A DNA stretch of 64,000 nucleotides from Chitinophaga sp. sic0106 (GTDB lineage Bacteria > Bacteroidota > Bacteroidia > Chitinophagales > Chitinophagaceae): contig NZ_JAHUWJ010000015.1 of the NCBI RefSeq assembly GCF_019219075.1, positions 124,001 through 188,000 on the forward strand, given 5' to 3'. The position numbers and the translations under genes are program-made. This document shows positions 51,941 through 60,129 of the stretch, piece by piece (the stretch's first letter is position 1; every line of letters begins with the position of its first letter). The notes under the pieces were generated by a model. It saw only the letters and a program-made list of their open reading frames with translations. It had not been told where the DNA came from and ran no database searches.

Positions 51941-52011
51941 TATCTTTCAAATAAAATGAAAGATATCATTCAAATATAACAAAAGATATCTTTCATTTTA
52001 TTTGAAAGATA
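51941..52011. repeat. Perfect 27-base inverted repeat upstream of the DUF4143 ATPase
   Basis: Arms at 51941-51967 and 51985-52011 are perfect inverted copies, with a 17-base loop. Each arm carries its own imperfect palindrome, ATCTTTCA-N7-TGAAAGAT. The left arm ends 19 bases before the ATPase ATG. It may be an operator pair for autoregulation or the binding site of a mobile-element protein. It lies where a promoter should be. Confidence 0.7.
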
Positions 52012-52125
52012 ATAAAAATCTGGAAGTCATACTGGCACTGTGAACGGGACGCAATCAAATATTAATTAAAACACATTTATTAAAACATGGATTTTAATAA
52101 TTAAAAGGGGAATGTCGCAAAAAAC

Positions 52126-52150
52126 AAAAGCCGGCAGATAGCCGGCTTTT
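52126..52150 (-). terminator. Terminator of dusB
   Basis: AAAAGCCGGC/GCCGGCTTTT with a 5-base loop, 27 bases beyond the dusB stop; T-run on both strands. Confidence 0.8.
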
Positions 52151-52176
52151 ACGCAATACATATTTTTCCTTCACCC

Positions 52177-53214
52177 TTACAACGGGCAATTCTGATGATA
52201 ATCTATCAGCTCTATCGGCGCCGCTGCCAGCTCAATCCCTTTATAATACCTTTCAATCTCATCCAGCACTTCCACCACTTCTTCCTCGGTTTTAAGCGTC
52301 ACCAGGCGGGCCCTGAACTGCTTAATATCCGGCAGGCCTTTCAGGTAACTGGCATAACAACCACGCATCTCGTTAATCCCCTGCACCGGTCCTTTCCATT
52401 TTACTGATTCATGGAGATGTTTTTTGCTCACCGCAATACGTTCTTCCAAAGTAGGACCAGCCATCAGTTCTCCGGTTTCTACATAATGCCTGATTTCACG
52501 GAAGATCCACGGATGGCCGATGGCAGCACGACCAATCATGATACCATCCACACCATAGCGGTTTTTATATTCCACTGCTTTTTGCGGACTGTTAATATCT
52601 CCGTTTCCGATAATCGGAATATGTATCCTTGGATTATTCTTTACTTTACCGATCAGCGACCAGTCGGCCTCGCCTTTATACATCTGGCACCTGGTACGAC
52701 CATGAATCGCCAATGCTTTAATACCCACGTCCTGGAGGCGTTCTGCTACCTCTTCAATGTTTTTGGTATCATCGTCCCAGCCCAGGCGCGTTTTAACGGT
52801 AACGGGCAGCTTAGTGGCCTTTACACAGGCTTCCGTTAAACGAACCATCAGGTCCAGGTCCTTGAGGACACCTGCACCGGCACCACGACCCGCCACCTTC
52901 TTCACCGGACAACCAAAATTGATGTCCAGTAAATCAGGACTGGTAACGTCCACGATCTTCGCAGCCATGGCAAGGCTATCCTCATCTCCCCCAAATATCT
53001 GTATGCCGATCGGGCGCTCAAACTCAAAAAAGTCCAGCTTTTTGCGACATTTAATCGCATCCCTGATCAGCCCGTCGCTGGAAATGAATTCCGTATACAT
53101 CAGGTCAGCCCCGTTCTCTTTACATACCACCCGGAACGGAGGATCACTCACGTCCTCCATAGGCGCCAGCAGCAAAGGAAAGTCAGGCAATGTGATGTTA
53201 TCAATTTTTACCAA
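52177..53214 (-). CDS. dusB: tRNA-dihydrouridine synthase
   Basis: A flavoenzyme of about 345 residues that reduces uridine to dihydrouridine in tRNA. Landmarks are the FMN site PLLLAPMEDVSDPPFR, the YTEFISSDGLIRD block, INFGCPVKKVAGRGAGAGVL with the catalytic Cys at about residue 102, AIHGRTRCQMYKGEADWSLIG and IIGNGDINSPQKAVEY. The open frame begins with TTG at 53238, but this overlaps a perfect -7 promoter element, so the TTG at 53214 (MVKIDNITLPDFP) is preferred; it also matches the usual DusB N-terminus. Confidence 0.94.
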   Translation of the reverse strand: MVKIDNITLPDFPLLLAPMEDVSDPPFRVVCKENGADLMYTEFISSDGLIRDAIKCRKKLDFFEFERPIGIQIFGGDEDSLAMAAKIVDVTSPDLLDINFGCPVKKVAGRGAGAGVLKDLDLMVRLTEACVKATKLPVTVKTRLGWDDDTKNIEEVAERLQDVGIKALAIHGRTRCQMYKGEADWSLIGKVKNNPRIHIPIIGNGDINSPQKAVEYKNRYGVDGIMIGRAAIGHPWIFREIRHYVETGELMAGPTLEERIAVSKKHLHESVKWKGPVQGINEMRGCYASYLKGLPDIKQFRARLVTLKTEEEVVEVLDEIERYYKGIELAAAPIELIDYHQNCPL

Positions 53215-53235
53215 TTGTAGTAGATTTTCAGCGGG

Positions 53236-53243
53236 CAAAGGTA
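53236..53243 (-). promoter_or_regulatory. -7 promoter element of dusB
   Basis: On the minus strand the sequence reads TACCTTTG, an exact match to TAnnTTTG. It overlaps the TTG at 53238 and so rules that codon out as the start. No clear -33 element is seen. Confidence 0.55.
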
Positions 53244-53363
53244 CGATTTTTAAACGAAAGCACCACGCAGCGTAGGCCGGCGGTAATTGCTTAAAAAAGG
53301 CCTACATTTAATACTTGCTTTGCATGGTACAATTATTGGCCCCTCGATCTCAAACCCTTGAAT

Positions 53364-54752
53364 ATGGAAAAATTTGATGCTATCATTATCGGATCAGGAC
53401 AAGGTGGTAACCCATTAGCCCGGAAACTGGCAAAAAAAGGACTTAAAACCGCTATCATAGAAAAGCGCCTGATCGGCGGCACCTGCATCAACGACGGCTG
53501 CACCCCCACCAAATCCATGATCGCCTGCGCAAAAGCAGCACAAACCGTTCGCCAGGCAGCACAATGGGGCGTACACCTCGATCAGCAAAGCATCTCCATC
53601 GACCTGCCCTTCATCATCGAAAGAAAAAATAAAGTGGTTACTCAGTTCAGAAACGGTACCATCCGCTCCCTGGAAAGTGAACCTAATATCACCATCTACT
53701 ACGGCACCGCCTCTTTCGCCGGCGTTAAAAAAGTGAATATCACCCAGCCGGACGATCAGGTGATGAGTATCGAAGCCAATAACATCTTCATAAACACCGG
53801 TGCAGATACGATAATTCCGGAGATCCCCGGATTATCGGAGATCCACTACCTCACCTCCACTACCATCCTCGATATTAAGGAAATCCCACCGGAACTCATC
53901 GTTTTAGGCGGAAGTTATATCGGCCTGGAAATGGGACAATTGTTCCAGCGCCTCGGCAGTAAAGTCAGTATCATAGAACCCGGCCCCCACCTGATGTCCA
54001 GGGAAGATACCGACGTAGCCGCCGTCGTGAAAAATATGCTGGAAGCAGAGGGCATGACCATCCACACCTCCTCCAAACCAGATAAAATATCTTCAGCAGA
54101 TAATATCATTTCATTGGACATAGTGAGCGGCACTTCCCGTAAAACAATTACCGGCACACATCTGCTGGTAGCCACCGGACGCCGTCCTCAATCCGCTGAA
54201 CTGCAATTAAGCAATACCAACGTCACCACCGATGAAAAAGGATTTATACAGGTGAACGACCAGCTGGAAACCACCTGCCCCGGCATCTACGCCATGGGCG
54301 ACGTGAAACCAGGCCCCGCTTTCACCCACATCTCCTATAATGATCACCTCCTGCTCTATAAAAACCTCTTCGAAAACACACAACTCACTACCAAAACCCG
54401 GCAAATACCCTATTGCATGTTCACTGATCCGCAATTGGGACGCATCGGCCTTTCCGAAAAAGAAGCGGCCGACAAAGGCTACCCCTTTAAAGTTGCCTGC
54501 CTCGGCATGGATAAAGTAGCAAGAGCCATCGAAACAGGACAAACCACCGGCTTCATGAAAGCCATTGTGCACGCTGCTACGGATAAAATCCTCGGCGCCG
54601 CCATTATTGGTGAACAGGGGGGTGAAATCATGTCGGTAGTGCAAATGGCCATGGCAGGTGACCTTAGCGCTACACAACTGCGCGAAATGATCTTCGCACA
54701 CCCACTGTATGCAGAATCTATCAATAACCTGTTTATGACCCTGGAGAAATAG
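53364..54752 (+). CDS. Class I flavin disulfide oxidoreductase (MerA/Lpd-like), first gene of an ergothioneine-type operon
   Basis: A 462-residue pyridine nucleotide-disulfide oxidoreductase. The FAD motif is IIIGSGQGGNPLA (7-19), and the redox pair lies in GGTCINDGCTPTK (Cys41 and Cys46). An NAD(P) motif, LGGSYIGLEMGQ, follows, and ATGRRPQ and GIYAMGDVKPGPAFTH complete the fold. The C-terminal catalytic base dyad is present as HPLYAES. It therefore can reduce a disulfide or similar substrate with NAD(P)H. It lies 33 bases ahead of an EgtUV-type ABC importer and egtB/egtD, so reduction of ergothioneine disulfide is a plausible but untested role. An upstream TTG at 53358 is not needed. Confidence 0.9.
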   Translation: MEKFDAIIIGSGQGGNPLARKLAKKGLKTAIIEKRLIGGTCINDGCTPTKSMIACAKAAQTVRQAAQWGVHLDQQSISIDLPFIIERKNKVVTQFRNGTIRSLESEPNITIYYGTASFAGVKKVNITQPDDQVMSIEANNIFINTGADTIIPEIPGLSEIHYLTSTTILDIKEIPPELIVLGGSYIGLEMGQLFQRLGSKVSIIEPGPHLMSREDTDVAAVVKNMLEAEGMTIHTSSKPDKISSADNIISLDIVSGTSRKTITGTHLLVATGRRPQSAELQLSNTNVTTDEKGFIQVNDQLETTCPGIYAMGDVKPGPAFTHISYNDHLLLYKNLFENTQLTTKTRQIPYCMFTDPQLGRIGLSEKEAADKGYPFKVACLGMDKVARAIETGQTTGFMKAIVHAATDKILGAAIIGEQGGEIMSVVQMAMAGDLSATQLREMIFAHPLYAESINNLFMTLEK

Positions 54753-54785
54753 GGCCATATATTGGGTATATAATTCCTCATTCGC

Positions 54786-55727
54786 ATGATTCAACTTAGT
54801 AACGTCAGTAAATTTTTTGAGAACGGAAAAAATGCAGTAGATGATATTTCCTTTACCGTTAATGACGGAGAGATAATGGTGCTCCTGGGCACCAGTGGCT
54901 GCGGCAAAACCACTACCCTGCGCCTCATCAACCGCCTGCTGGACGCCAGCTCCGGCACGGTCGAAGTAAACGGAGAAAATGTAAAAAATATACCCGCCAC
55001 TACGCTGCGTAAAAACATCGGCTACGTACTGCAAAACAATGGCCTGTTTCCCCACTACACCGTGAAGGAAAATATCAGTACCGTACCACAACTGCTTAAC
55101 TGGCCCGAAGATAAAATCAATGCCCGCTGTCAAACACTCCTGCATAAACTGAAACTGGCACCCGAACAGGCCGACAGCTATCCACACCAGCTGAGTGGCG
55201 GACAGCAACAGCGTGTGGGCCTCGCACGCGCACTGGCAGCAGATCCGCCGGTACTGCTGATGGATGAACCTTTCGGCGCCCTCGACCCGCTCACCCGCTA
55301 CGCCGTGCGACAGGAATTTAAATCCCTCGATGAGCTGCATACCAAAACTGTGGTGCTCGTCACGCATGATATAGAAGAAGCCTTTCAGCTCGGCGACCGC
55401 ATCTGCCTCATGAACGCCGGCCGTATACAACAGGCAGGCCGCCCGGCAGATCTACTGTTCCACCCCGCCAACGATTTTGTCCGCAATTTCTTCGATAGTC
55501 AACGCACCCAACTGGAACTCTCCACCCTACACATCAGCGATATCTGGGACAGCATTCCAGAAGGATATAACCATAACGGGCATACGAAAATCACTGCGGA
55601 CAGTTCCTGCTGGAAAGCCCTTTCCCTGCTGAGCGCCGGCCCAGTCATCGCCACCCACCAGGATACCACAAAAGAAATTACCGGCACTGCCATCATGCAC
55701 GGATTACAAACCTATAAAACCCGCTAA
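54786..55727 (+). CDS. ABC transporter ATPase, OpuC/EgtV type
   Basis: A 313-residue ABC ATPase of the quaternary amine/osmoprotectant family. Walker A is GTSGCGKTTTLRLINRL (about 34-50), Q-loop VLQNNGLFPHYTV, signature LSGGQQQRVGLARAL, Walker B VLLMDEPFGALDP, and H-loop VTHDIEEA. A C-terminal tail of about 70 residues follows but shows no clear CBS pair. It overlaps the next gene by one base (TAATG), indicating translational coupling. Its partner is the fused permease/binding protein; the likely ligand is ergothioneine or a related betaine, judged from context. Confidence 0.93.
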   Translation: MIQLSNVSKFFENGKNAVDDISFTVNDGEIMVLLGTSGCGKTTTLRLINRLLDASSGTVEVNGENVKNIPATTLRKNIGYVLQNNGLFPHYTVKENISTVPQLLNWPEDKINARCQTLLHKLKLAPEQADSYPHQLSGGQQQRVGLARALAADPPVLLMDEPFGALDPLTRYAVRQEFKSLDELHTKTVVLVTHDIEEAFQLGDRICLMNAGRIQQAGRPADLLFHPANDFVRNFFDSQRTQLELSTLHISDIWDSIPEGYNHNGHTKITADSSCWKALSLLSAGPVIATHQDTTKEITGTAIMHGLQTYKTR

Positions 55728-57298
55728 TGCGTATGGAACCAAAAACAGGATTCTTTGAGTTCATACAACAGGAGTCGGGCAAACTGCTGCAACAAACGCT
55801 TACCCACACCGGGCTTACGTTTATTTCCGTATTGATCGCCATTGCCATCGGTTTACCGCTGGGTATCCTCATCACCCGCCGCCGCAAGCTCTCCGGCATC
55901 GTGCTGGGCATCGCCGGCGTACTGCAAACCATTCCCAGCATCGCCCTGCTGGGATTCATGATTCCTCTGCTTGGCATCGGTGTAAAACCCGCCATAGTAG
56001 CCTTATTTCTGTATGCTTTACTGCCCATCATCCGTAATACCTACACGGGTATACGCGGCGTAGACCCCACCGTTACAGAAGCCGCCATCGGTATGGGTAT
56101 GAGCGACCGCCAGCTGCTGCTCAAAGTACAGCTGCCGCTGGCCATGCCCGTGATACTGGCAGGCATTCGCACCGCCACCGTAATCAATGTAGGCGTAGCC
56201 ACCCTCGCCGCCTATATTGCCGCCGGCGGTTTGGGAGAATTTATTTTCGGCGGAATAGCACTCAATAATACCGGCATGATCCTCGCAGGGGCCATCCCTG
56301 CGGCCCTGCTGGCTATATTGTTCGACTGGCTGCTGTCACTCCTGCAAAATATGAAAGGAAAGCAGTCACGGCAGCGCTTATACGCACTTCCGCTGATACT
56401 ACTGTTGCTCTCCTCCTTTTACCTGCTGCCCATCGGCAACAGCGGCCCGCTCAAAGCGGGATTCACACCGGAGTTTATGGGTCGCCGCGATGGAAACCCG
56501 GGCCTCAGAACCGTATACGGCATACATGTAAATCCCCTCGTGATCAGCGACATGATCATGTACAAAGCCGCCTACGAAAAACACATCGACATCATCAGCG
56601 GCAGCAGCACAGACGGGCGTGGGAAAGCCTTTGACCTCGTGGTACTGCAGGACGACAAACATATCTTCCCGCCCTATTATGCCGCCCCCATCGTGAATAA
56701 TACGGTGCTGGAAAATTATCCGGAGCTGGAACCTGCTCTAAACCTCCTGGCTGGTACAATTAATGATAGCATTATGACGGCACTGAACTACCAGGTAGAT
56801 TACCTGAAGTATAGCCCGGAAAAAGTAGCCCGGGAGTTTCTGCTGCAAAAAGGCTTGTTCAAATCTGCCCGAAACGGCTCCAAAGGCACGATACGTATAG
56901 GTTGTAAGATTTTTGGCGATGGCTACATCCTCGCCAATATGTACAAAATGCTGATTGAAGGCCATACCGATCTTGCAGTAAGTACCAAACTGGGACTCGG
57001 TGGCACCAAAATTTGTTTCGATGCACTGAACAATAATCAACTTGATGTGTATCCCGAATATACCGGAACAGGGTTGCTCGCCATCCTCCAGACACCGGCA
57101 AATATTACTGACACACTGATAGCAAACAAAGACAAGGTATACGCCTACGTTAGCAGGGAGTTTGAAAAGCAATACGGTATTAAATGGCTTAAACCAATCG
57201 GCTTTAATAATACCTACGCACTAATGATGCGCCGGCAACAAATGGCAGACCTACAAATAAAAAGTATATCGGACCTGGCACTATATCTGAAAAAATAA
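55727..57298 (+). CDS. Fused ABC permease/substrate-binding protein, OpuC/EgtU type
   Basis: A 523-residue fusion. Residues about 20-210 are the permease with the ABC contact loop EAAIGMGMSDRQLLLKVQLPLAMPVILAG and about six helices; a further helix (ALPLILLLLSSFYLLPIG) links to a C-terminal OpuAC-type binding domain (about 230-515, with a repeat of IRIGCKIFGDGYILANMY and DVYPEYTGTGLLAIL). This single-chain layout matches OpuBC-type and EgtU importers. Ergothioneine is a histidine betaine, so an importer for it next to egtB and egtD is a coherent pairing (inference). An alternative start ATG lies at 55733. Confidence 0.92.
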   Translation: MRMEPKTGFFEFIQQESGKLLQQTLTHTGLTFISVLIAIAIGLPLGILITRRRKLSGIVLGIAGVLQTIPSIALLGFMIPLLGIGVKPAIVALFLYALLPIIRNTYTGIRGVDPTVTEAAIGMGMSDRQLLLKVQLPLAMPVILAGIRTATVINVGVATLAAYIAAGGLGEFIFGGIALNNTGMILAGAIPAALLAILFDWLLSLLQNMKGKQSRQRLYALPLILLLLSSFYLLPIGNSGPLKAGFTPEFMGRRDGNPGLRTVYGIHVNPLVISDMIMYKAAYEKHIDIISGSSTDGRGKAFDLVVLQDDKHIFPPYYAAPIVNNTVLENYPELEPALNLLAGTINDSIMTALNYQVDYLKYSPEKVAREFLLQKGLFKSARNGSKGTIRIGCKIFGDGYILANMYKMLIEGHTDLAVSTKLGLGGTKICFDALNNNQLDVYPEYTGTGLLAILQTPANITDTLIANKDKVYAYVSREFEKQYGIKWLKPIGFNNTYALMMRRQQMADLQIKSISDLALYLKK

Positions 57299-57304
57299 AA
57301 TAGT

Positions 57305-58456
57305 ATGAATATTCTGGAAAAATATAAGACCGTAAGATCCCGTTCTGAATACATCTGCGCACCATTGAAAACAGAAGACTATGTAGTGCAGCCGGTTGTG
57401 GATGTAAGTCCCCCGAAATGGCACCTCGGTCATACCACCTGGTTTTTCGAAACCTTCATTCTCATGCCTAACGCACCCGGATATACGGAGTTTGATCCGC
57501 AGTATAACTTTGTGTTCAACAGCTACTATGAATCCGTAGGCGCCCGCGTGATCCGGACCGACAGAGGCAACCTGAGTCGCCCCTCCGTGGAAGACGTGAT
57601 GAAATACCGCCGCCATGTAGACACTGCCATGGAAAAATTCCTGGCTGCACCCATGGAGGAAGACCTCGAAGCCCTCATGGTACTGGGTCTTAACCACGAA
57701 GAACAACACCAGGAACTACTGTATACTGATATCAAATATATCCTTGGTCATAACCCGCTGATGCCGCCCTACGATCCGGGCAGGCAGGCAACTGCTGCCC
57801 CCGGCGCTGATGCCCACTGGGTATCCATGCCGGAAGGCATTTACAGCATAGGGCACCATGGTAAAAGTTTTTGTTTTGATAATGAGTTAGGGAGACACCA
57901 GGTGTACCTGGCACCATACGCCATCAGTTCCGCTCCGGTGACGAATGCAGAATACCTGGAGTTCATTAACGCCGGCGGCTATACGGACTTCCGGCACTGG
58001 CACGCTGAAGGATGGGACTGGGTAAAAACCAATCACATCACCGCACCGATGTATTGGTACCTGATCGATGATAACTGGCACCAATATACCTGGAGCGGCC
58101 TGCAGCCATTGGAGCTGGATGCGCCGGTATGCCATGTAAGCTATTATGAAGCCTCCGCTTATGCCGCCTGGAAAGGCTTGCGACTCCCTACAGAATTTGA
58201 ATGGGAAGCAGCGGCGGATAAGTTTCCTTGGGGACAACGCTGGGAATGGACAGAAAGCGCCTATCTCCCCTACCCTGGCTTCCGGAAGGCACCAGGCGCC
58301 ATCGGCGAATATAATGGTAAGTTTATGGTAAACCAGATGGTGCTGCGCGGTGGCTCAGAAGTGACACCGCCTGAGCATAGTCGTAAAACCTACCGTAACT
58401 TTTTCCATGCACCACTGCGATGGCAGTTCACCGGCATCAGGCTGGCTAAAAACTAA
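57305..58456 (+). CDS. egtB: Ergothioneine synthase EgtB-like, non-haem iron sulfoxide synthase
   Basis: A 383-residue protein with an N-terminal DinB-type iron-binding domain and a C-terminal FGE-sulfatase domain. The three iron ligands are visible: His43 in KWHLGHTTWFF and His131/His135 in LNHEEQHQELL. The C-terminal half has VCHVSYYEASAYAAWKGLRLPTEFEWEAA and ends FTGIRLAKN, as EgtB does. It joins trimethylhistidine (hercynine) to a sulfur donor by oxidative C-S bond formation. At 383 residues it is shorter than mycobacterial EgtB; together with the absence of egtA and egtC nearby, cysteine is the likelier sulfur donor (inference). It starts 6 bases after the importer. Confidence 0.9.
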   Translation: MNILEKYKTVRSRSEYICAPLKTEDYVVQPVVDVSPPKWHLGHTTWFFETFILMPNAPGYTEFDPQYNFVFNSYYESVGARVIRTDRGNLSRPSVEDVMKYRRHVDTAMEKFLAAPMEEDLEALMVLGLNHEEQHQELLYTDIKYILGHNPLMPPYDPGRQATAAPGADAHWVSMPEGIYSIGHHGKSFCFDNELGRHQVYLAPYAISSAPVTNAEYLEFINAGGYTDFRHWHAEGWDWVKTNHITAPMYWYLIDDNWHQYTWSGLQPLELDAPVCHVSYYEASAYAAWKGLRLPTEFEWEAAADKFPWGQRWEWTESAYLPYPGFRKAPGAIGEYNGKFMVNQMVLRGGSEVTPPEHSRKTYRNFFHAPLRWQFTGIRLAKN

Positions 58457-58489
58457 TCCAATTTTAACTGACGATACAATCATTGAGCT

Positions 58490-59485
58490 ATGGCACACTC
58501 CACTGTAATTTCCACTCCGGCAACGGTATCCAGAAGCCGCCATACCAGCACTTTCTACAATGATGTAGTGCAGGGGTTGCGGGCACAGCAAAAATACCTG
58601 GACCCTAAATATTTCTATGATGCACCCGGCGATGTGCTCTTTCAAAAGATCATGCAATGCCCGGAATATTACCTCACCGCCTGCGAAATGGAAATCATGA
58701 AAGAGCAGTCGGCCGCTATCGCCGCCGCTTTTGATGAACATGCCAGCGACTACGACATCGTAGAACTGGGCGCCGGCGATGCCTCCAAATCTGTGCACCT
58801 GCTCAAACAGCTGCTGGATAACGGTGTAGACTATACGTATTTCCCGATCGATATATCCGGCAATGTGATACAGTTACTGGAAGAATCCTTGCCAGCAACC
58901 TTACCGGGCTTACAGTTTCATGGCCTGCAGGGGGAATACTTTGAGATGCTCAAGGTAGCCAATGACATCTCCCCGAAAAGAAAAATAATACTTTTCATGG
59001 GTGCCAACATTGGCAATTTCACCCCATTTGCTGCCCGCAGTTTCTGCCAGCAGCTCAGGCGCCACCTGCATCCCGGCGATTTGCTGCTCACCGGATTTGA
59101 CCTGAAAAAACATCCGCAGTTGATACTACACGCATATAACGACGATGCCGGCATCACCCGCGAATTTAACTTTAACCTGCTCCGGAGGATCAACCGGGAA
59201 CTGGACGCAAACTTTGACATTTCACAGTTTGAACATTATCCCACCTACGATCCGCAAACAGGCAGCTGTAAAAGTTACCTGATTAGCCTCACCCAACAGC
59301 AGGTACGTATAGGCGATAACGTTATAATAAATTTCAGGGAAAATGAACCGCTCTATATGGAGATTTCACAAAAGTATGATCCGGCGGAGATTGATCAGCT
59401 GGCGTCCCTCGGCGGGTTTACACCTGTAACCCGATTCAGTGATCACCGGAATTGGTTCAGTGATTATTTATGGCAGGCAATTTAA
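58490..59485 (+). CDS. egtD: L-histidine N-alpha-methyltransferase EgtD-like
   Basis: A 331-residue SAM-dependent methyltransferase that converts histidine to hercynine (trimethylhistidine). Family landmarks: KYFYDAPGDVLFQKIMQCPEYYLT (substrate side, 40-63), the SAM motif ELGAGDASKS (92-101) and LFMGANIGNF (168-177). The block after PEYY normally reads TRxE; here it is TACE, an Arg-to-Ala change worth noting. It is the last gene of the operon, 33 bases after egtB, and is followed by a double terminator. Confidence 0.92.
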   Translation: MAHSTVISTPATVSRSRHTSTFYNDVVQGLRAQQKYLDPKYFYDAPGDVLFQKIMQCPEYYLTACEMEIMKEQSAAIAAAFDEHASDYDIVELGAGDASKSVHLLKQLLDNGVDYTYFPIDISGNVIQLLEESLPATLPGLQFHGLQGEYFEMLKVANDISPKRKIILFMGANIGNFTPFAARSFCQQLRRHLHPGDLLLTGFDLKKHPQLILHAYNDDAGITREFNFNLLRRINRELDANFDISQFEHYPTYDPQTGSCKSYLISLTQQQVRIGDNVIINFRENEPLYMEISQKYDPAEIDQLASLGGFTPVTRFSDHRNWFSDYLWQAI

Positions 59486-59488
59486 TTT

Positions 59489-59563
59489 ATTCTGAAAGGC
59501 AGGGCGACTGAAGGTCGCCCTGCCTTTCAGAATTTGATCAGCGCCGAAGGTGCTGATCAAATT
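59489..59563. terminator. Double hairpin between egtD and the convergent DinB gene
   Basis: Hairpin one has perfect 20-base arms (59489-59508, 59514-59533). Hairpin two has perfect 12-base arms (AATTTGATCAGC at 59531-59542 and complement at 59552-59563), sharing three bases with the first. It should end both the egt operon and the DinB gene. The two-hairpin layout resembles the one at 28633-28704. Confidence 0.75.
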
Positions 59564-59571
59564 CTGAAAAA

Positions 59572-60048
59572 TTACGGCCAACAATTTAATATCCTCCTGA
59601 TCGCTACGATCTCCCCGGTATGATAACTAGTATGATCCGCTATCAGCAACGCTTCCCGGAATAAATGCTGACCATCCCCATGTGGAAACGGTGCAAACAA
59701 ATCCGCATCCGGCGCCTCCAGCAGCTTGATAAAATCATGTAACTCTTCTTTAATCTGCTCCAACGTATCCTTCCATTGTTTTTCATTTTTAGGAGCCGTT
59801 TCCTTAGGCCAGTAATCATGCGGCCAGTTCATTTCCTTGTAGTCAGGATTGCGGGAAAAATCAAGGATATCCCATTGGGCAATACGTATATGCTCCACCA
59901 GCTGCCAGATGCTGTAAGGCATATTGGGTGGCACTTCACCCAGCTTATCCGCAGGTATGTGCTTTACCGCATCCCAGAACGTAACATGCGCATTTCCCTT
60001 TAGCAGTAAGTCTTTGAGCGACTGTACCGTCTGTTTCTTCATATCCAT
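59572..60048 (-). CDS. DinB family protein (YfiT-like)
   Basis: A protein of about 158 residues starting MDMKKQTVQSLKDLL; the frame is open to 60282, but the extension overlaps the next gene and reads as non-coding. It is a DinB-type four-helix bundle: LVEHIRIAQWDILDF, then ADHTSYHTGEIVAIR, with three His residues in the usual metal-binding places (H in VEHIR, H in ADHTSYH twice). Some relatives are thiol transferases, but the family is diverse and a role here is not assigned. It is convergent with the egt operon and divergent from DUF2867. Confidence 0.85.
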   Translation of the reverse strand: MDMKKQTVQSLKDLLLKGNAHVTFWDAVKHIPADKLGEVPPNMPYSIWQLVEHIRIAQWDILDFSRNPDYKEMNWPHDYWPKETAPKNEKQWKDTLEQIKEELHDFIKLLEAPDADLFAPFPHGDGQHLFREALLIADHTSYHTGEIVAIRRILNCWP

Positions 60049-60104
60049 ATTATCATCTTTTAGGGTGTTATTGAATGTAAGATTTTTTTCCCTAAGCGAT
60101 CCGT

Positions 60105-60112
60105 TAACTTTG
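60105..60112 (+). promoter_or_regulatory. -7 promoter element of the DUF2867 gene
   Basis: TAACTTTG is an exact match to TAnnTTTG, 17 bases before the ATG at 60130, which implies a short 5' leader. The -33 region is a run of T rather than TTTG. Confidence 0.5.
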
Positions 60113-60129
60113 CATGTTTTACGGAACAT

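Noticed and set aside
52030..52050. Additional copy of the TTGTTCACTGT motif near 52036
   Set aside because: The local sequence is GTTCACAGTG on the minus strand, not GTTCACTGT; it does not match.
54207..55430. 407-residue minus-strand ORF
   Set aside because: It is a long shadow of the flavoenzyme and ABC ATPase genes; His/Phe/Gln-rich with no domain. The plus-strand genes have complete conserved motifs.
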